A stretch of DNA of 13,450 nucleotides from JBGSIZ01 sp041742255 (GCA_041742255.1 JBGSIZ010000052.1:1-13450), one strand, 5' to 3'. Counted from the first letter of the stretch, positions 1-6,630 are shown. Notes: generated by a model from the letters alone, not told the origin. Numbers and translations: made by a program.

Positions 1-670
1 ACAGGGCCAGCGCCATGCCCGGCGGGGCCCGCCGTGCCAGCGTTGTTTCAAGCTGTCGTTTGTGGTCCGCGCTGTCCGAAATCGCGGTCACCTGCACCCG
101 GCCTGCTCGCACCGAAATTTTCGAGCGCGGCAAATCCTCCAGCGCGCGCAGCGCGAAGGTCATTGCGGGCCGCCACCCTTCGGGCACCGGGTAATCCGCC
201 TGTTCCAACAGGTCCGTCACCGGCAGGCCGTTGGCCAGTCGCGTGATTTGCGCGTTGAGCGCGTCCCGGTCCGTGTCTGTTGGCAACAGCCCGATGAGGG
301 ACACCCCGTTGTCGTTGCGCAGGATTTCGATGGCAAAGTCCGGCGCGGTCAGCCCCGCCGCCTCCAGCACCGACATGTTGTCGATGACCCGGCTGGCATC
401 CACGATCCCGCCTGCGATGGACATGGACCGGAACCGTGCCGCTTCGCTGGGTGCTTCGCCCTCAAGAATGACCTGTAGCCCGTCCCCGATGACCGACACC
501 CAATTGTGCCCGCCGTCGATCACCGCCCCCTGAACTGCCGCAACCGACCGGTGTTCCACTACGCCCACCGTCACCCGTGCCGCCACAACCGACAGCCCGG
601 CGGCGCAACCGAACACGGTCAAGGGGATAAGGATGGACGACAATCGCATGGGGGTTCGGTTATTGGTCAT
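1..670 (-). CDS. OmpA-family envelope protein with BON-like repeats (N-terminal part only)
   Basis: The 223 visible residues start at the ATG at 670 and are open to the window edge, so the C-terminus is missing. The start MTNNRTPMRLSSILIPLTVF leads into one hydrophobic segment (about residues 10-38) that could be a membrane anchor or uncleaved signal. A Cys at residue 22 follows Phe-Gly, so it is not a clean lipobox. After that come alternating beta/alpha stretches (about 45-105, 110-155 and 180-223) with patterns such as VSVIGDGLQVILEGEAPSE and ISVRAGRVQVTAIS, which resemble BON-type repeats. From memory, rhodobacterial proteins with this N-terminus end in an OmpA peptidoglycan-binding domain; that part is outside the window, so the family name is an inference. 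The gene lies 38 bp after ubiA on the same strand and may be co-transcribed. No good Shine-Dalgarno is visible. An upstream ATG at 678 stops after three codons. Confidence 0.6.
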   Translation of the reverse strand, partial: MTNNRTPMRLSSILIPLTVFGCAAGLSVVAARVTVGVVEHRSVAAVQGAVIDGGHNWVSVIGDGLQVILEGEAPSEAARFRSMSIAGGIVDASRVIDNMSVLEAAGLTAPDFAIEILRNDNGVSLIGLLPTDTDRDALNAQITRLANGLPVTDLLEQADYPVPEGWRPAMTFALRALEDLPRSKISVRAGRVQVTAISDSADHKRQLETTLARRAPPGMALAL

Positions 671-708
671 TGTGCCATTTGTCTAGGCGGTCCCGTCCGG
701 TGGTTCAA

Positions 709-1674
709 TCAGATCACCCATGCGACGGCGAAAAACAGCACAGGGATCAGTCCTGCGTTCCGGTTTGACCGAAAGAGCATGAGGAGCCGTTCCCCGTTGT
801 CCGGATCGAACCGCCCCAGTTGCCACGCAAGGTGCCACCCCATCCCCCACGCCCCCCCGACCGCCACAACAAGGCTGAGGATGTTCCGATCCTGTGCCGC
901 CAGCACGATGGCCACCCCGAGCAAGCCTATCGTTCCCATCAGGAAATACCGCAGCCAGCGCGGGCTGCTGTCCCCAAAGAGCCGGGCCGTGGATTTCACC
1001 CCGATGAGCGCGTCGTCTTCTGTATCCTGATGCGCGTAGATGGTGTCGTAAAACAGCGTCCAGAGTATCCCTGCCCCGTAGGCCACCACCGCTGGTCCCT
1101 CAATCCGGCCCGTGTGCGCCGTGTAGGCCAAAAGCGCCCCCCAGTTGAACGCCAGCCCCAGAAATACCTGTGGCCACCATGTGAACCGTTTGGCAAAGGG
1201 ATAGATCCCCACCAGTCCCAGCGACAGCACCCCAAGCCCGATCGCCGCCCAATTGAACGTCAGAAGGATGCACAGCGCCAGTGCCGCCTGCACCCCCATC
1301 CAGATCACCGCCTGTCGCACGCTGACCTGTCCCGATGGGATCGGCCGCGACCGGGTCCGCGCCACCTGTGCGTCGATGTCCCGGTCCGTGATGTCGTTCC
1401 AGGTGCAGCCCGCCCCCCGCATGAGGAACGCCCCAAGCCCGCAGCCCGCCCCGATCCAGAGGTCGTGCCCTGTGAACGTCCCGGTTCGCAGCGCCCCCAG
1501 CCCCAGCCCCCACCAGCAGGGCAACAGCAACAGCCATGTTCCGATGGGCCGGTCCGCCCGGGACAGCCGCAGATAGGGCCGCGCCCAGCCCGGTGCCACC
1601 GTGTCCACCCAGTTGCCCCGCACCGCGTCGGCCACTTGTCCTGCCACATCTGGCGTTTTGCTGGTGGGGGTCAT
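709..1674 (-). CDS. ubiA: 4-hydroxybenzoate polyprenyltransferase UbiA
   Basis: This 321-residue inner-membrane enzyme transfers a polyprenyl chain from polyprenyl diphosphate to 4-hydroxybenzoate, the membrane-committing step of ubiquinone synthesis. Both Asp-rich Mg-diphosphate motifs are present: NDITDRDID at residues 93-101, and YDTIYAHQDTEDD at 209-221, followed by GVKSTARLFG (225-234), which is typical of the family. Also seen are LRLSRADRPIGTWLLLLP (36-52) and about eight or nine hydrophobic helices. The length is slightly above the usual 290 because of an N-terminal extension of about 30 residues. The ATG at 1674 is the first Met of the frame; GGCGG lies about 9 bases upstream as a weak ribosome site. 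It is divergent from rsmE with only 11 bp between start codons, and the OmpA-like gene follows 38 bp downstream. Confidence 0.95.
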   Translation of the reverse strand: MTPTSKTPDVAGQVADAVRGNWVDTVAPGWARPYLRLSRADRPIGTWLLLLPCWWGLGLGALRTGTFTGHDLWIGAGCGLGAFLMRGAGCTWNDITDRDIDAQVARTRSRPIPSGQVSVRQAVIWMGVQAALALCILLTFNWAAIGLGVLSLGLVGIYPFAKRFTWWPQVFLGLAFNWGALLAYTAHTGRIEGPAVVAYGAGILWTLFYDTIYAHQDTEDDALIGVKSTARLFGDSSPRWLRYFLMGTIGLLGVAIVLAAQDRNILSLVVAVGGAWGMGWHLAWQLGRFDPDNGERLLMLFRSNRNAGLIPVLFFAVAWVI

Positions 1675-1685
1675 AACATCCGCCT

Positions 1686-2417
1686 ATGGCTTCCAAGGTT
1701 CGGCTTTTTGTAGATCACCCGCTGGGTCCAGCGCAAACCCTCGCTTTGTCACAGGCGCAGGCCCAATACCTGTTTTCCGTCATGCGGTTGCCTGTTGGGG
1801 CCGTGATTTCCGTGTTCAACGGTCGTGACGGCGAATGGGATGCCCAAGTGGCCGAAGCGGGTAAGCGGGGCGGTGTGTTGGCCTGTGTCGCCCAGACCCG
1901 TCCGTTGCAGCCCCCGCCCGACCTGTGGCTGTTGTTTGCCCCTATCAAGAAAGCCCGCACCGATTTCATCGTTGAAAAGGCCGTGGAGATGGGGGCCGCC
2001 CGCATCCTGCCCGTTCTGACCGATTACACCAATGCCGAGCGGGTCCGCGTGGACAAGTTGCAGGCCCATGCCGTTGAGGCCGCCGAGCAGTGCGGTGGCA
2101 CCCATGTTCCGCAGGTTGCCGAACCGGTCAAGTTGTCCCGCCTGTTGGATGGTTGGCCCACGGCAAGCCCCGACCGACATGTGTTGTTTTGTGATGAAAC
2201 CCTGATAGGGGCTGCTACCCCCTTGGTCGCCATGCCCCGTGGGCCGTGGGCCATTGTCATTGGTCCCGAAGGCGGATTTTCACAGGCCGAGCGTGCCCGT
2301 TTGCGCGTCATGCCCATGGCCCATCCCGTGAGCCTTGGCCCCCGGATATTGCGCGCCGATACCGCCGCCGTGGCCGCCATGGCGTTGTGGCAACAGGCGC
2401 TGGGCGATTGGTCTTGA
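1686..2417 (+). CDS. rsmE: 16S rRNA (uracil(1498)-N(3))-methyltransferase RsmE
   Basis: This 243-residue SPOUT-class methyltransferase methylates N3 of U1498 in helix 44 of 16S rRNA, using S-adenosylmethionine. Family signatures seen are the N-terminal KVRLFVD strand (4-10) of the PUA-like RNA-binding domain, the FIVEKAVEMGAARILPV segment, the knot motif IGPEGGFSQAE and the C-terminal LGPRILRADTAAVAAM. Length is normal for the family. The ATG at 1686 fits the conserved N-terminus. There is no clear Shine-Dalgarno (the nearest purine run, GGGGG, is about 16 bases upstream), so initiation may be weak or on a very short leader. It is divergent from ubiA, and its stop overlaps the presumed TTG start of the GNAT gene. 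Confidence 0.95.
   Translation: MASKVRLFVDHPLGPAQTLALSQAQAQYLFSVMRLPVGAVISVFNGRDGEWDAQVAEAGKRGGVLACVAQTRPLQPPPDLWLLFAPIKKARTDFIVEKAVEMGAARILPVLTDYTNAERVRVDKLQAHAVEAAEQCGGTHVPQVAEPVKLSRLLDGWPTASPDRHVLFCDETLIGAATPLVAMPRGPWAIVIGPEGGFSQAERARLRVMPMAHPVSLGPRILRADTAAVAAMALWQQALGDWS
1707..1736 (-). promoter_or_regulatory. Candidate ubiA promoter inside the rsmE 5' coding region
   Basis: On the minus strand, TTGCGC (1736-1731) and TACAAA (1712-1707) are separated by 18 bases, giving a transcription start near 1700 and a leader of roughly 26 bases. Each hexamer matches the sigma-70 consensus at four of six positions. The two start codons are 11 bp apart, so any ubiA promoter must lie inside rsmE. This is pattern matching only. 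Confidence 0.25.
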
Positions 2418-3250
2418 AACGGGCAGGCGTGGCCGACCTGCCCGCGATCCGCGATTTTCTGGCTGCCCATGCCGAATTCGTGATGTTCCCCCTCAACAAC
2501 CTTGGGGTTTATGGGTTTGAGGGCGCGCATGACTATTCCGTCCGGTTTTTTGTGGCCGAGGGCGACGCCGGGATCACCGATGTTCTGACCCTGACCCGCG
2601 GCGGCATGGCGATGCCGTTTTTGCCGACATGCCGGTTTGCCGAGGCTGCCCGCGCCCTGCGGGGCGAACAAGTGACAGGTATTATTGGCCCCCGTGACCA
2701 TGTGCGCGGGGTGCAGGCCGCCATGGGCTTGACCGATGCCCCGACCCTGTTGAACCGCGACGAGCCGCATTTTGTGTTGTCATTGGGCCAGTTGCGCGTG
2801 CCCGAGGGGCCGGGCGTCCTGCACCCCCTGACCGAGGCCCCGCAGGATGTCATACTGGCGTGGATGGCCGCCTATGAGCGTGAAGCGTTGAACGCCCCGC
2901 CCGACGAGATGGTGGCCCGCGCCATTCATCGGTATGACAGTTACCGCACCCGCGCATCGCATGTGGTGTTGATGGAGGATGGGGTTCCGTTGGCCATGAC
3001 CGGGTTCAACGCCCAAGTGCCCGGCATGGTCCAGATTGGCGGCGTCTATACCCCGCCCCTGTTGCGGGGCCGGGGCCATGCCCGCCGCGCCCTTGCCCTG
3101 CATCTGGAGGATGCCCGCACCCGTGGCATTGACCGCGCCACCCTGTTTGCCGCCAGCGACATGGCCGCCCGCGCCTATCGCGCGATCGGGTTTGAGCGGA
3201 TCGGGGCGTGGTGTCTGCTGGTGTTTTCCGGCCCGCAGGTGGCCCAATAA
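2414..3250 (+). CDS. GNAT-family N-acetyltransferase
   Basis: This is a predicted 278-residue acyl-CoA-dependent acetyltransferase with unknown substrate. The C-terminal half carries the GNAT fold: acetyl-CoA loop VYTPPLLRGRGHARRAL (about 211-226, with the R-G-R-G-H-A signature) and motif B ASDMAARAYRAIGFERIG (about 247-264). The N-terminal half (1-130) looks like a second, degenerate GNAT-like domain. The reading frame stays open upstream to an ATG at 2246, but that stretch is arginine-rich shadow sequence inside rsmE. The likely start is TTG at 2414, sharing two bases with the rsmE stop (TTGA) and giving MKRAGVADLPAIRDF, a plausible domain beginning. A second TTG at 2408 is the alternative. 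The overlap suggests translational coupling to rsmE. Confidence 0.85.
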   Translation: MKRAGVADLPAIRDFLAAHAEFVMFPLNNLGVYGFEGAHDYSVRFFVAEGDAGITDVLTLTRGGMAMPFLPTCRFAEAARALRGEQVTGIIGPRDHVRGVQAAMGLTDAPTLLNRDEPHFVLSLGQLRVPEGPGVLHPLTEAPQDVILAWMAAYEREALNAPPDEMVARAIHRYDSYRTRASHVVLMEDGVPLAMTGFNAQVPGMVQIGGVYTPPLLRGRGHARRALALHLEDARTRGIDRATLFAASDMAARAYRAIGFERIGAWCLLVFSGPQVAQ

Positions 3251-3291
3251 AATAAGGGGACAAGGCCCGGAAAACCGGATCTTGTCCCCTT
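3246..3291 (-). terminator. Strong hairpin with T-rich tail on the minus strand (rho-independent terminator)
   Basis: Arms AAGGGGACAAG (3254-3264) and CTTGTCCCCTT (3281-3291) pair perfectly. Inside them CCGG (3267-3270) and CCGG (3275-3278) pair around an AAAA loop, with one wobble and one mismatch between the two stems. On the minus strand the stem is followed directly by TTATTTTATT (3255-3246), a usable U-tract. On the plus strand it is followed by GGGATCGATG with no T run. It therefore fits best as a terminator for minus-strand transcription coming from luxR or its 3' flank, although the plus-strand GNAT gene ends at 3250 and could also use it. Confidence 0.75.
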
Positions 3292-3371
3292 GGGATCGAT
3301 GAAAATTATTTTGCCACTCACGGACTTTTATGATGTCCATCGACAATGTCTCATGGGTGCACCTCGGTTTC

Positions 3372-3391
3372 ACCTGTCATATGTGACAGGG
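3372..3391. promoter_or_regulatory. lux-box-like palindrome (candidate LuxR-type operator)
   Basis: The 20-mer ACCTGTCATATGTGACAGGG contains the perfect inverted repeat CCTGTCA-TATG-TGACAGG (3373-3390). Aligned without gaps to the Vibrio fischeri lux box ACCTGTAGGATCGTACAGGT, it matches at 13 of 20 positions, including ACCTGT, the central AT and ACAGG. It lies 4 bp beyond the stop codon of the LuxR-type gene. It could also form a short 7-bp hairpin in RNA, but no T run follows it on either strand, so an operator fits better than a terminator. Binding is inferred, not shown. Confidence 0.5.
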
Positions 3392-3395
3392 TTTC

Positions 3396-4136
3396 CTACA
3401 GAAGGTGCAAATTAACCGCCGTCACCACCGCCGTTGTCCGGTTTGACGCCGATAATTTGAGTCGCGCGTTGTCGATATGGAATCGCACCGTCCGCGTGGA
3501 AATGCCCAGACGCACCCCGATTTCCGCGTTTGTCAGCCCGTCCCGTGCCGCTGTCATCACGTCCCGTTCCCGGTCTGACAGCGTTGGCCCTGTCACTGCT
3601 GCCTTGCGCCGCGCCGCCCGCGCCTGTTTCGCGCCGTGCAGTTCCGACAATCGTTGCTGCGTCGTGATCGCAAGGAGGCTGAGTTCGGCCAGTTTGGGCG
3701 CGTCGGGGTCGGGCGAGGGTCCGTAAAAGCAGCAGATCGCCCGATACCCTTGCAGCCCGAACAGCGGCACCACCGCCCCGTGCCCCCGCCCGATGCTGCG
3801 CGCAAAGGCCAGCATGCCCTGTTCATCGTCCGACAATGGCCCGCAGGCCTGTCCCCGCAGCAGTTGCCCAAAGGTGACCGGACGCGCGCTGGTCGTCGCG
3901 TGCCGGAGAGTAGGGTCCGTGCGCGCGTAGTCCCGTTCGATGTAGGTACGCACCCAAATGTCCGGCATGTTGTGAAAGGTGAAGTCCGGCGGCAGGTAGT
4001 CCGGCCCCTGTGGCAGCGTCCCCAGCGTGTAGCAGGGATACCCCAGCCGCACCGCGTGTCGCTGCGCCCGGTCCAGCACACCGTGGATCGTGCTTTCCTG
4101 ACTGATGGCGGCGATGGAGGCGAAGCGTTCCGTCAT
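3396..4136 (-). CDS. LuxR-family quorum-sensing-type transcriptional regulator
   Basis: This 246-residue protein has a LuxR-type architecture: an autoinducer-binding domain (about 15-165) and a C-terminal LuxR helix-turn-helix (about 183-243). The ligand-pocket signature is visible as W61-x3-Y65 and D74-P75, with G120 in the GRGHGAVVP segment. The position usually held by a second Trp (TraR/LuxR W85 region) is Phe (PVTFGQL, F89). The DNA-binding part LSDRERDVMTAARDGLTNAE (186-205) continues into GISTRTVRFHIDNARLKL and keeps the conserved Glu, Val, His and Lys residues. No luxI-type synthase gene is present in the window, so it looks like a solo or orphan receptor. The ATG at 4136 is the first Met; no clear Shine-Dalgarno precedes it. 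It is convergent with the GNAT gene and divergent from the gene at 4290. Confidence 0.9.
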   Translation of the reverse strand: MTERFASIAAISQESTIHGVLDRAQRHAVRLGYPCYTLGTLPQGPDYLPPDFTFHNMPDIWVRTYIERDYARTDPTLRHATTSARPVTFGQLLRGQACGPLSDDEQGMLAFARSIGRGHGAVVPLFGLQGYRAICCFYGPSPDPDAPKLAELSLLAITTQQRLSELHGAKQARAARRKAAVTGPTLSDRERDVMTAARDGLTNAEIGVRLGISTRTVRFHIDNARLKLSASNRTTAVVTAVNLHLL

Positions 4137-4174
4137 GGGGTTTGCGGGTCCGGTTGAGGGCCGTTTTGCCGCAG

Positions 4175-4216
4175 ATTAGACCGATGTGCGGGCAGATGCA
4201 TCCGGTTCGATGCGTC
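4175..4216 (-). promoter_or_regulatory. Candidate luxR-type gene promoter with overlapping inverted repeat
   Basis: On the minus strand TCTAAT (4180-4175) matches the -10 consensus at five of six positions, 38 bases before the luxR-type start codon. No good -35 hexamer lies 16-18 bases upstream. That position is instead covered by the imperfect repeat GATGCATC (4195-4202) and GATGCGTC (4209-4216), separated by six bases; it reads as an inverted repeat with one mismatch. A weak -35 overlapped by a dyad is typical of activator-dependent promoters. It does not resemble the lux box at 3372. Confidence 0.35.
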
Positions 4217-4273
4217 AGCGCCGCGACTGCCCCCTTTTTTGCGCGCGAGTCGCCGCATATGTTGGAGATACCC

Positions 4274-4280
4274 AAGGAGG
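4274..4280 (+). promoter_or_regulatory. Strong ribosome binding site AAGGAGG
   Basis: AAGGAGG lies nine bases before GTG 4290. It is the closest match to the anti-Shine-Dalgarno sequence among the gene starts I inspected in this window, and it fixes the start of the two-TM protein downstream of the open-frame extension. Confidence 0.75.
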
Positions 4281-4289
4281 CACCAGCCC

Positions 4290-4811
4290 GTGGATTTTAT
4301 CCGACCCGAGATACATGCCGCCTTGTGGCGCGCCCGTGAAGTGATCGTGGCCGCCGTTGTCGCCGCGTTGGCCCTGTGGTGGGCCATGGCCGCCTTTGGC
4401 CCCGTTCGCTGGGTCGCTGTTGTCCTTGCCTTGATGGCTGCCGCGTATGCCGGGGTTGCCGTGCAGCGGATGCGGTTTGCCCGTGGCGGTGGTGGCGTGG
4501 GTGTCGTCCAGATTGTCGAGCGCCGGATCGCCTATTTTGGCCCCTTGACCGGGGGTGTCATGGATCTGGATGATCTGACCCGGCTGGATCTGGTGCCCGG
4601 TGGCAAACCCGCCGCCCATTGGCTGTTGACCGGAGAGGGCGGCCAGGAGGTTGCCATTCCCGTGGATGCCGAGGGTGCCGATGCGTTGTTCGACGCCTTT
4701 GCCGCGTTGCCGGGGTTGCGCAGTGACCGCCTGATTGATGTGCTTTCCCGCACACCCAAGGCGCGCGCTGTCGTCTGGCAGAGGGATATATCCCTGCGTC
4801 TGCTCCATTGA
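4290..4811 (+). CDS. Membrane protein of unknown function, two TM helices
   Basis: The product is 173 residues if it starts at GTG 4290. The frame is open further upstream (to 4239), but a near-perfect Shine-Dalgarno AAGGAGG at 4274-4280, nine bases before the GTG, decides the start and gives MDFIRPEIHAALWR. Residues about 15-35 and 37-57 form two hydrophobic helices (EVIVAAVVAALALWW and VAVVLALMAAAYAGVAV). The remaining 110 residues look soluble: VQIVERRIAYFGPLTGGVMD, then a region with an acidic turn and a basic tail ending in ISLRLLH. It precedes gshA by 72 bp on the same strand. I do not recognise a named domain; from memory similar unknown proteins sit beside gshA in related genomes. Confidence 0.8.
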   Translation: MDFIRPEIHAALWRAREVIVAAVVAALALWWAMAAFGPVRWVAVVLALMAAAYAGVAVQRMRFARGGGGVGVVQIVERRIAYFGPLTGGVMDLDDLTRLDLVPGGKPAAHWLLTGEGGQEVAIPVDAEGADALFDAFAALPGLRSDRLIDVLSRTPKARAVVWQRDISLRLLH

Positions 4812-4813
4812 CT
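4808..4813 (+). promoter_or_regulatory. Possible -35 element upstream of gshA
   Basis: TTGACT overlaps the stop codon of the preceding gene and lies about 70 bp before the gshA start. It matches the -35 consensus at five of six positions. The expected -10 position 17 bases later (4831-4836) reads CACCTC, which is poor. Either gshA has a weak promoter of its own or it is read through from upstream. Confidence 0.25.
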
Positions 4814-4883
4814 TTGCCCGTGTATCGCGACACCTCTGCCGGGCGAAACCCCTGTTGTCAGACCCAGAAACGGAGCCAAACCG

Positions 4884-6254
4884 ATGTCCATTCCCCAGTC
4901 CGGTGGCGGCCCGATCGAACATCAGGACCAGTTGGCCGAGTATCTGGCCCGGGGGTGCAAACCCAAGGCTGATTGGCTGATTGGCACCGAGCATGAGAAG
5001 TTTGGCTATTGCAAGGATACCCTGCTGCCGCTGCCCTATGATGGTCCCCGGTCCATCCGCGCCATGCTGGAGGGGTTGCAGCAGCGATTCCATTGGGACC
5101 CTGTGTATGAGGGCGACCACATCATCGGTCTGAAAAAGGACGGTGCCAATGTCAGTCTGGAACCGGGCGGCCAGTTGGAATTGTCCGGTGCCCCGCTGTC
5201 CACCATCCACCAGACTTGCGACGAGGTGAACGCCCACCTGCGCGAGGTCAAGGAGATTGCCGACGAGATCGGTGTCCGGTTCATCGGGTTGGGCGCCGCC
5301 CCCGTCTGGTCCCACGACCAGATGCCGTTGATGCCCAAGGGCCGCTATGCCCTGATGAACGCCTATATGGGCACTGTGGGCACGCACGGCACCCAAATGA
5401 TGCGCCGCACCTGCACGGTGCAGGTCAACCTTGATTTTTCGAGCGAGGCCGACATGGTGCAAAAGATGCGCGTGGCCGTCGCCTTGCAGCCTGTTGCCAC
5501 CGCGTTGTTTGCCAATTCCCCGTTTTTCGATGGCGCCCCCAATGGTCACAAATCGTGGCGTGCCCGGATCTGGCGCGGGTTGGACAACAGCCGCACCGGC
5601 ATGATCCCGTTCGTGTTCGAGGACGGGTTCGGGTTTGAACGCTATGCCCAGTGGGTGTTGGATGTGCCGATGTATTTTGTCTATCGCGATGGCAAATACA
5701 TCAATGCGCTGGGCCAGTCGTTCCGCGATTTCCTGAAGGGGCAATTGCCCGCCTTGCCCGGTGAAACCCCCACCCTGAGCGATTGGGCTGACCACCTGAC
5801 CACCGTGTTTCCCGAGGCCCGGTTGAAGCAATACATCGAAATGCGCGGTGCCGATGGTGGCCCGTGGCGCCGGTTGTGCGCCTTGCCCGCGTTCTGGGTC
5901 GGGTTGATGTATGACCAAGGCGCATTGGACGCCGCGTGGGACATTGCCAAGGGATGGGACGCCGACACCCGTGAAGCATGGCGCGTGGCCGCGTCCGTGG
6001 ACGGGTTGCAGGCCGTGGTCAACGGCCAGTCCATGCGCGAAATTGCCCGCGAGGTTGTCCAGATTTCCCATGCAGGGTTGAAGGCCCGCGCGATGCCCGG
6101 TGCCGGTGGTCTGGTCCCCGACGAGACCCATTTCCTGTCTGCATTGCAGGACACCATCGAGACCGGGAAAACCCCCGCCGACGAATTGCTGGACCATTAT
6201 CACGGCGACTGGGACGGCGATTTGTCCCGGATTTACGCCGACTACAGTTATTGA
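4884..6254 (+). CDS. gshA: Glutamate-cysteine ligase (plant/alphaproteobacterial type, GCS2 family)
   Basis: This 456-residue cytosolic enzyme joins L-glutamate and L-cysteine with ATP to give gamma-glutamylcysteine, the first step of glutathione synthesis. Family marks are the GTEHEKFGY loop (34-42, with the metal/glutamate-binding Glu), EPGGQLELSG (93-102), the MRRTCTVQVNLDF segment (173-185), NSPFFDG (211-217) and FPEARLKQYIEMRGAD (309-324). The length agrees with the plant/alphaproteobacterial class rather than the E. coli GshA class. ATG 4884 has a CGGAG ribosome site at 4871-4875. Five cysteines (25, 43, 112, 177, 332) are present; whether any take part in redox control, as in plants, cannot be judged here. 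It follows the two-TM protein and precedes a small membrane protein. Confidence 0.95.
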   Translation: MSIPQSGGGPIEHQDQLAEYLARGCKPKADWLIGTEHEKFGYCKDTLLPLPYDGPRSIRAMLEGLQQRFHWDPVYEGDHIIGLKKDGANVSLEPGGQLELSGAPLSTIHQTCDEVNAHLREVKEIADEIGVRFIGLGAAPVWSHDQMPLMPKGRYALMNAYMGTVGTHGTQMMRRTCTVQVNLDFSSEADMVQKMRVAVALQPVATALFANSPFFDGAPNGHKSWRARIWRGLDNSRTGMIPFVFEDGFGFERYAQWVLDVPMYFVYRDGKYINALGQSFRDFLKGQLPALPGETPTLSDWADHLTTVFPEARLKQYIEMRGADGGPWRRLCALPAFWVGLMYDQGALDAAWDIAKGWDADTREAWRVAASVDGLQAVVNGQSMREIAREVVQISHAGLKARAMPGAGGLVPDETHFLSALQDTIETGKTPADELLDHYHGDWDGDLSRIYADYSY

Positions 6255-6304
6255 GCCCCGCAAAAGGTTACAGTTGATCGGCGCACCCGTTCGGATTTAC
6301 CCTG

Positions 6305-6328
6305 CGCTTGCCAATTTTGGCGCAAGCG
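6305..6328 (+). other. Hairpin between gshA and the small membrane protein
   Basis: CGCTTG (6305-6310) pairs with CAAGCG (6323-6328), and inside it CCAA (6311-6314) pairs with TTGG (6317-6320), leaving a two-base CG bulge. No T run follows, so it is not a classical terminator. It ends just before the purine-rich AAGGGAACGGAA that probably serves as ribosome site for the gene at 6343, so it may protect the mRNA end or affect translation. Confidence 0.4.
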
Positions 6329-6342
6329 AAGGGAACGGAATT

Positions 6343-6630
6343 ATGCGTGATTTGTTTATTATGGCGCTGGACAAGGTTGTTGGCGTCATCGTTGTTTTGC
6401 TGGGCTTGGGGATCGTTATCGGGGCCGGTGTCGTGTCGTTTGGCGGTGGTGCCATGGGACCCGGTATGGGACCGATGGCAGGTGGCGGACCGCTGGCCGG
6501 ATTGATGATCCTGATTGTCGGTGCGATCTACCTGATCCTGGTCGGGGGATTTTTGTATCTGGGTTTGGGTGTGTATCACAACACCCGCCGCACCGCCGAA
6601 GCCGTGGAGAAGATGGCCGCAGGCCGGTGA
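6343..6630 (+). CDS. Small two-TM membrane protein of unknown function
   Basis: This 95-residue protein starts at ATG 6343, preceded by AAGGGAACGGAA. The open frame extends upstream into gshA, but that part is shadow sequence. Two hydrophobic helices are visible: about 11-33 (DKVVGVIVVLLGLGIVIGAG) and about 52-77 (LAGLMILIVGAIYLILVGGF). They are joined by a Gly/Met-rich loop of GPGM and GPMAGGGP type. The charged C-terminal tail HNTRRTAEAVEKMAAGR is probably cytoplasmic. The layout resembles DUF4282-type small membrane proteins, but the match is loose. It lies 88 bp after gshA and converges with the DUF805 gene, 52 bp apart. Confidence 0.75.
   Translation: MRDLFIMALDKVVGVIVVLLGLGIVIGAGVVSFGGGAMGPGMGPMAGGGPLAGLMILIVGAIYLILVGGFLYLGLGVYHNTRRTAEAVEKMAAGR

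Noticed and set aside
820..1713. 297-codon plus-strand frame opposite ubiA
   Set aside because: Pro/Arg/His-rich shadow of ubiA, whose motifs are all intact on the other strand.
2246..2413. N-terminal extension of the GNAT frame from ATG 2246
   Set aside because: It lies fully inside rsmE and encodes an Arg-rich stretch unlike GNAT proteins. The TTG overlapping the rsmE stop is a better start.
2780..3373. 197-codon minus-strand frame starting near the lux box
   Set aside because: It crosses the terminator hairpin and runs antisense through the GNAT gene with Gly/His-rich content, so it is not a convincing lux-box target gene.
3373..3390. Palindrome after luxR read as the luxR terminator
   Set aside because: The stem is only 7 bp and no T run follows on either strand, whereas the hairpin at 3254-3291 has both a longer stem and a T-rich tail.
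4215..6263. 682-codon open frame on the minus strand opposite gshA and the two-TM gene
   Set aside because: It is the antisense shadow of gshA, which has intact catalytic motifs. The antisense product is Gly/His/Gln-rich with no domain and no ribosome site. Long antisense frames are common in GC-rich genes.
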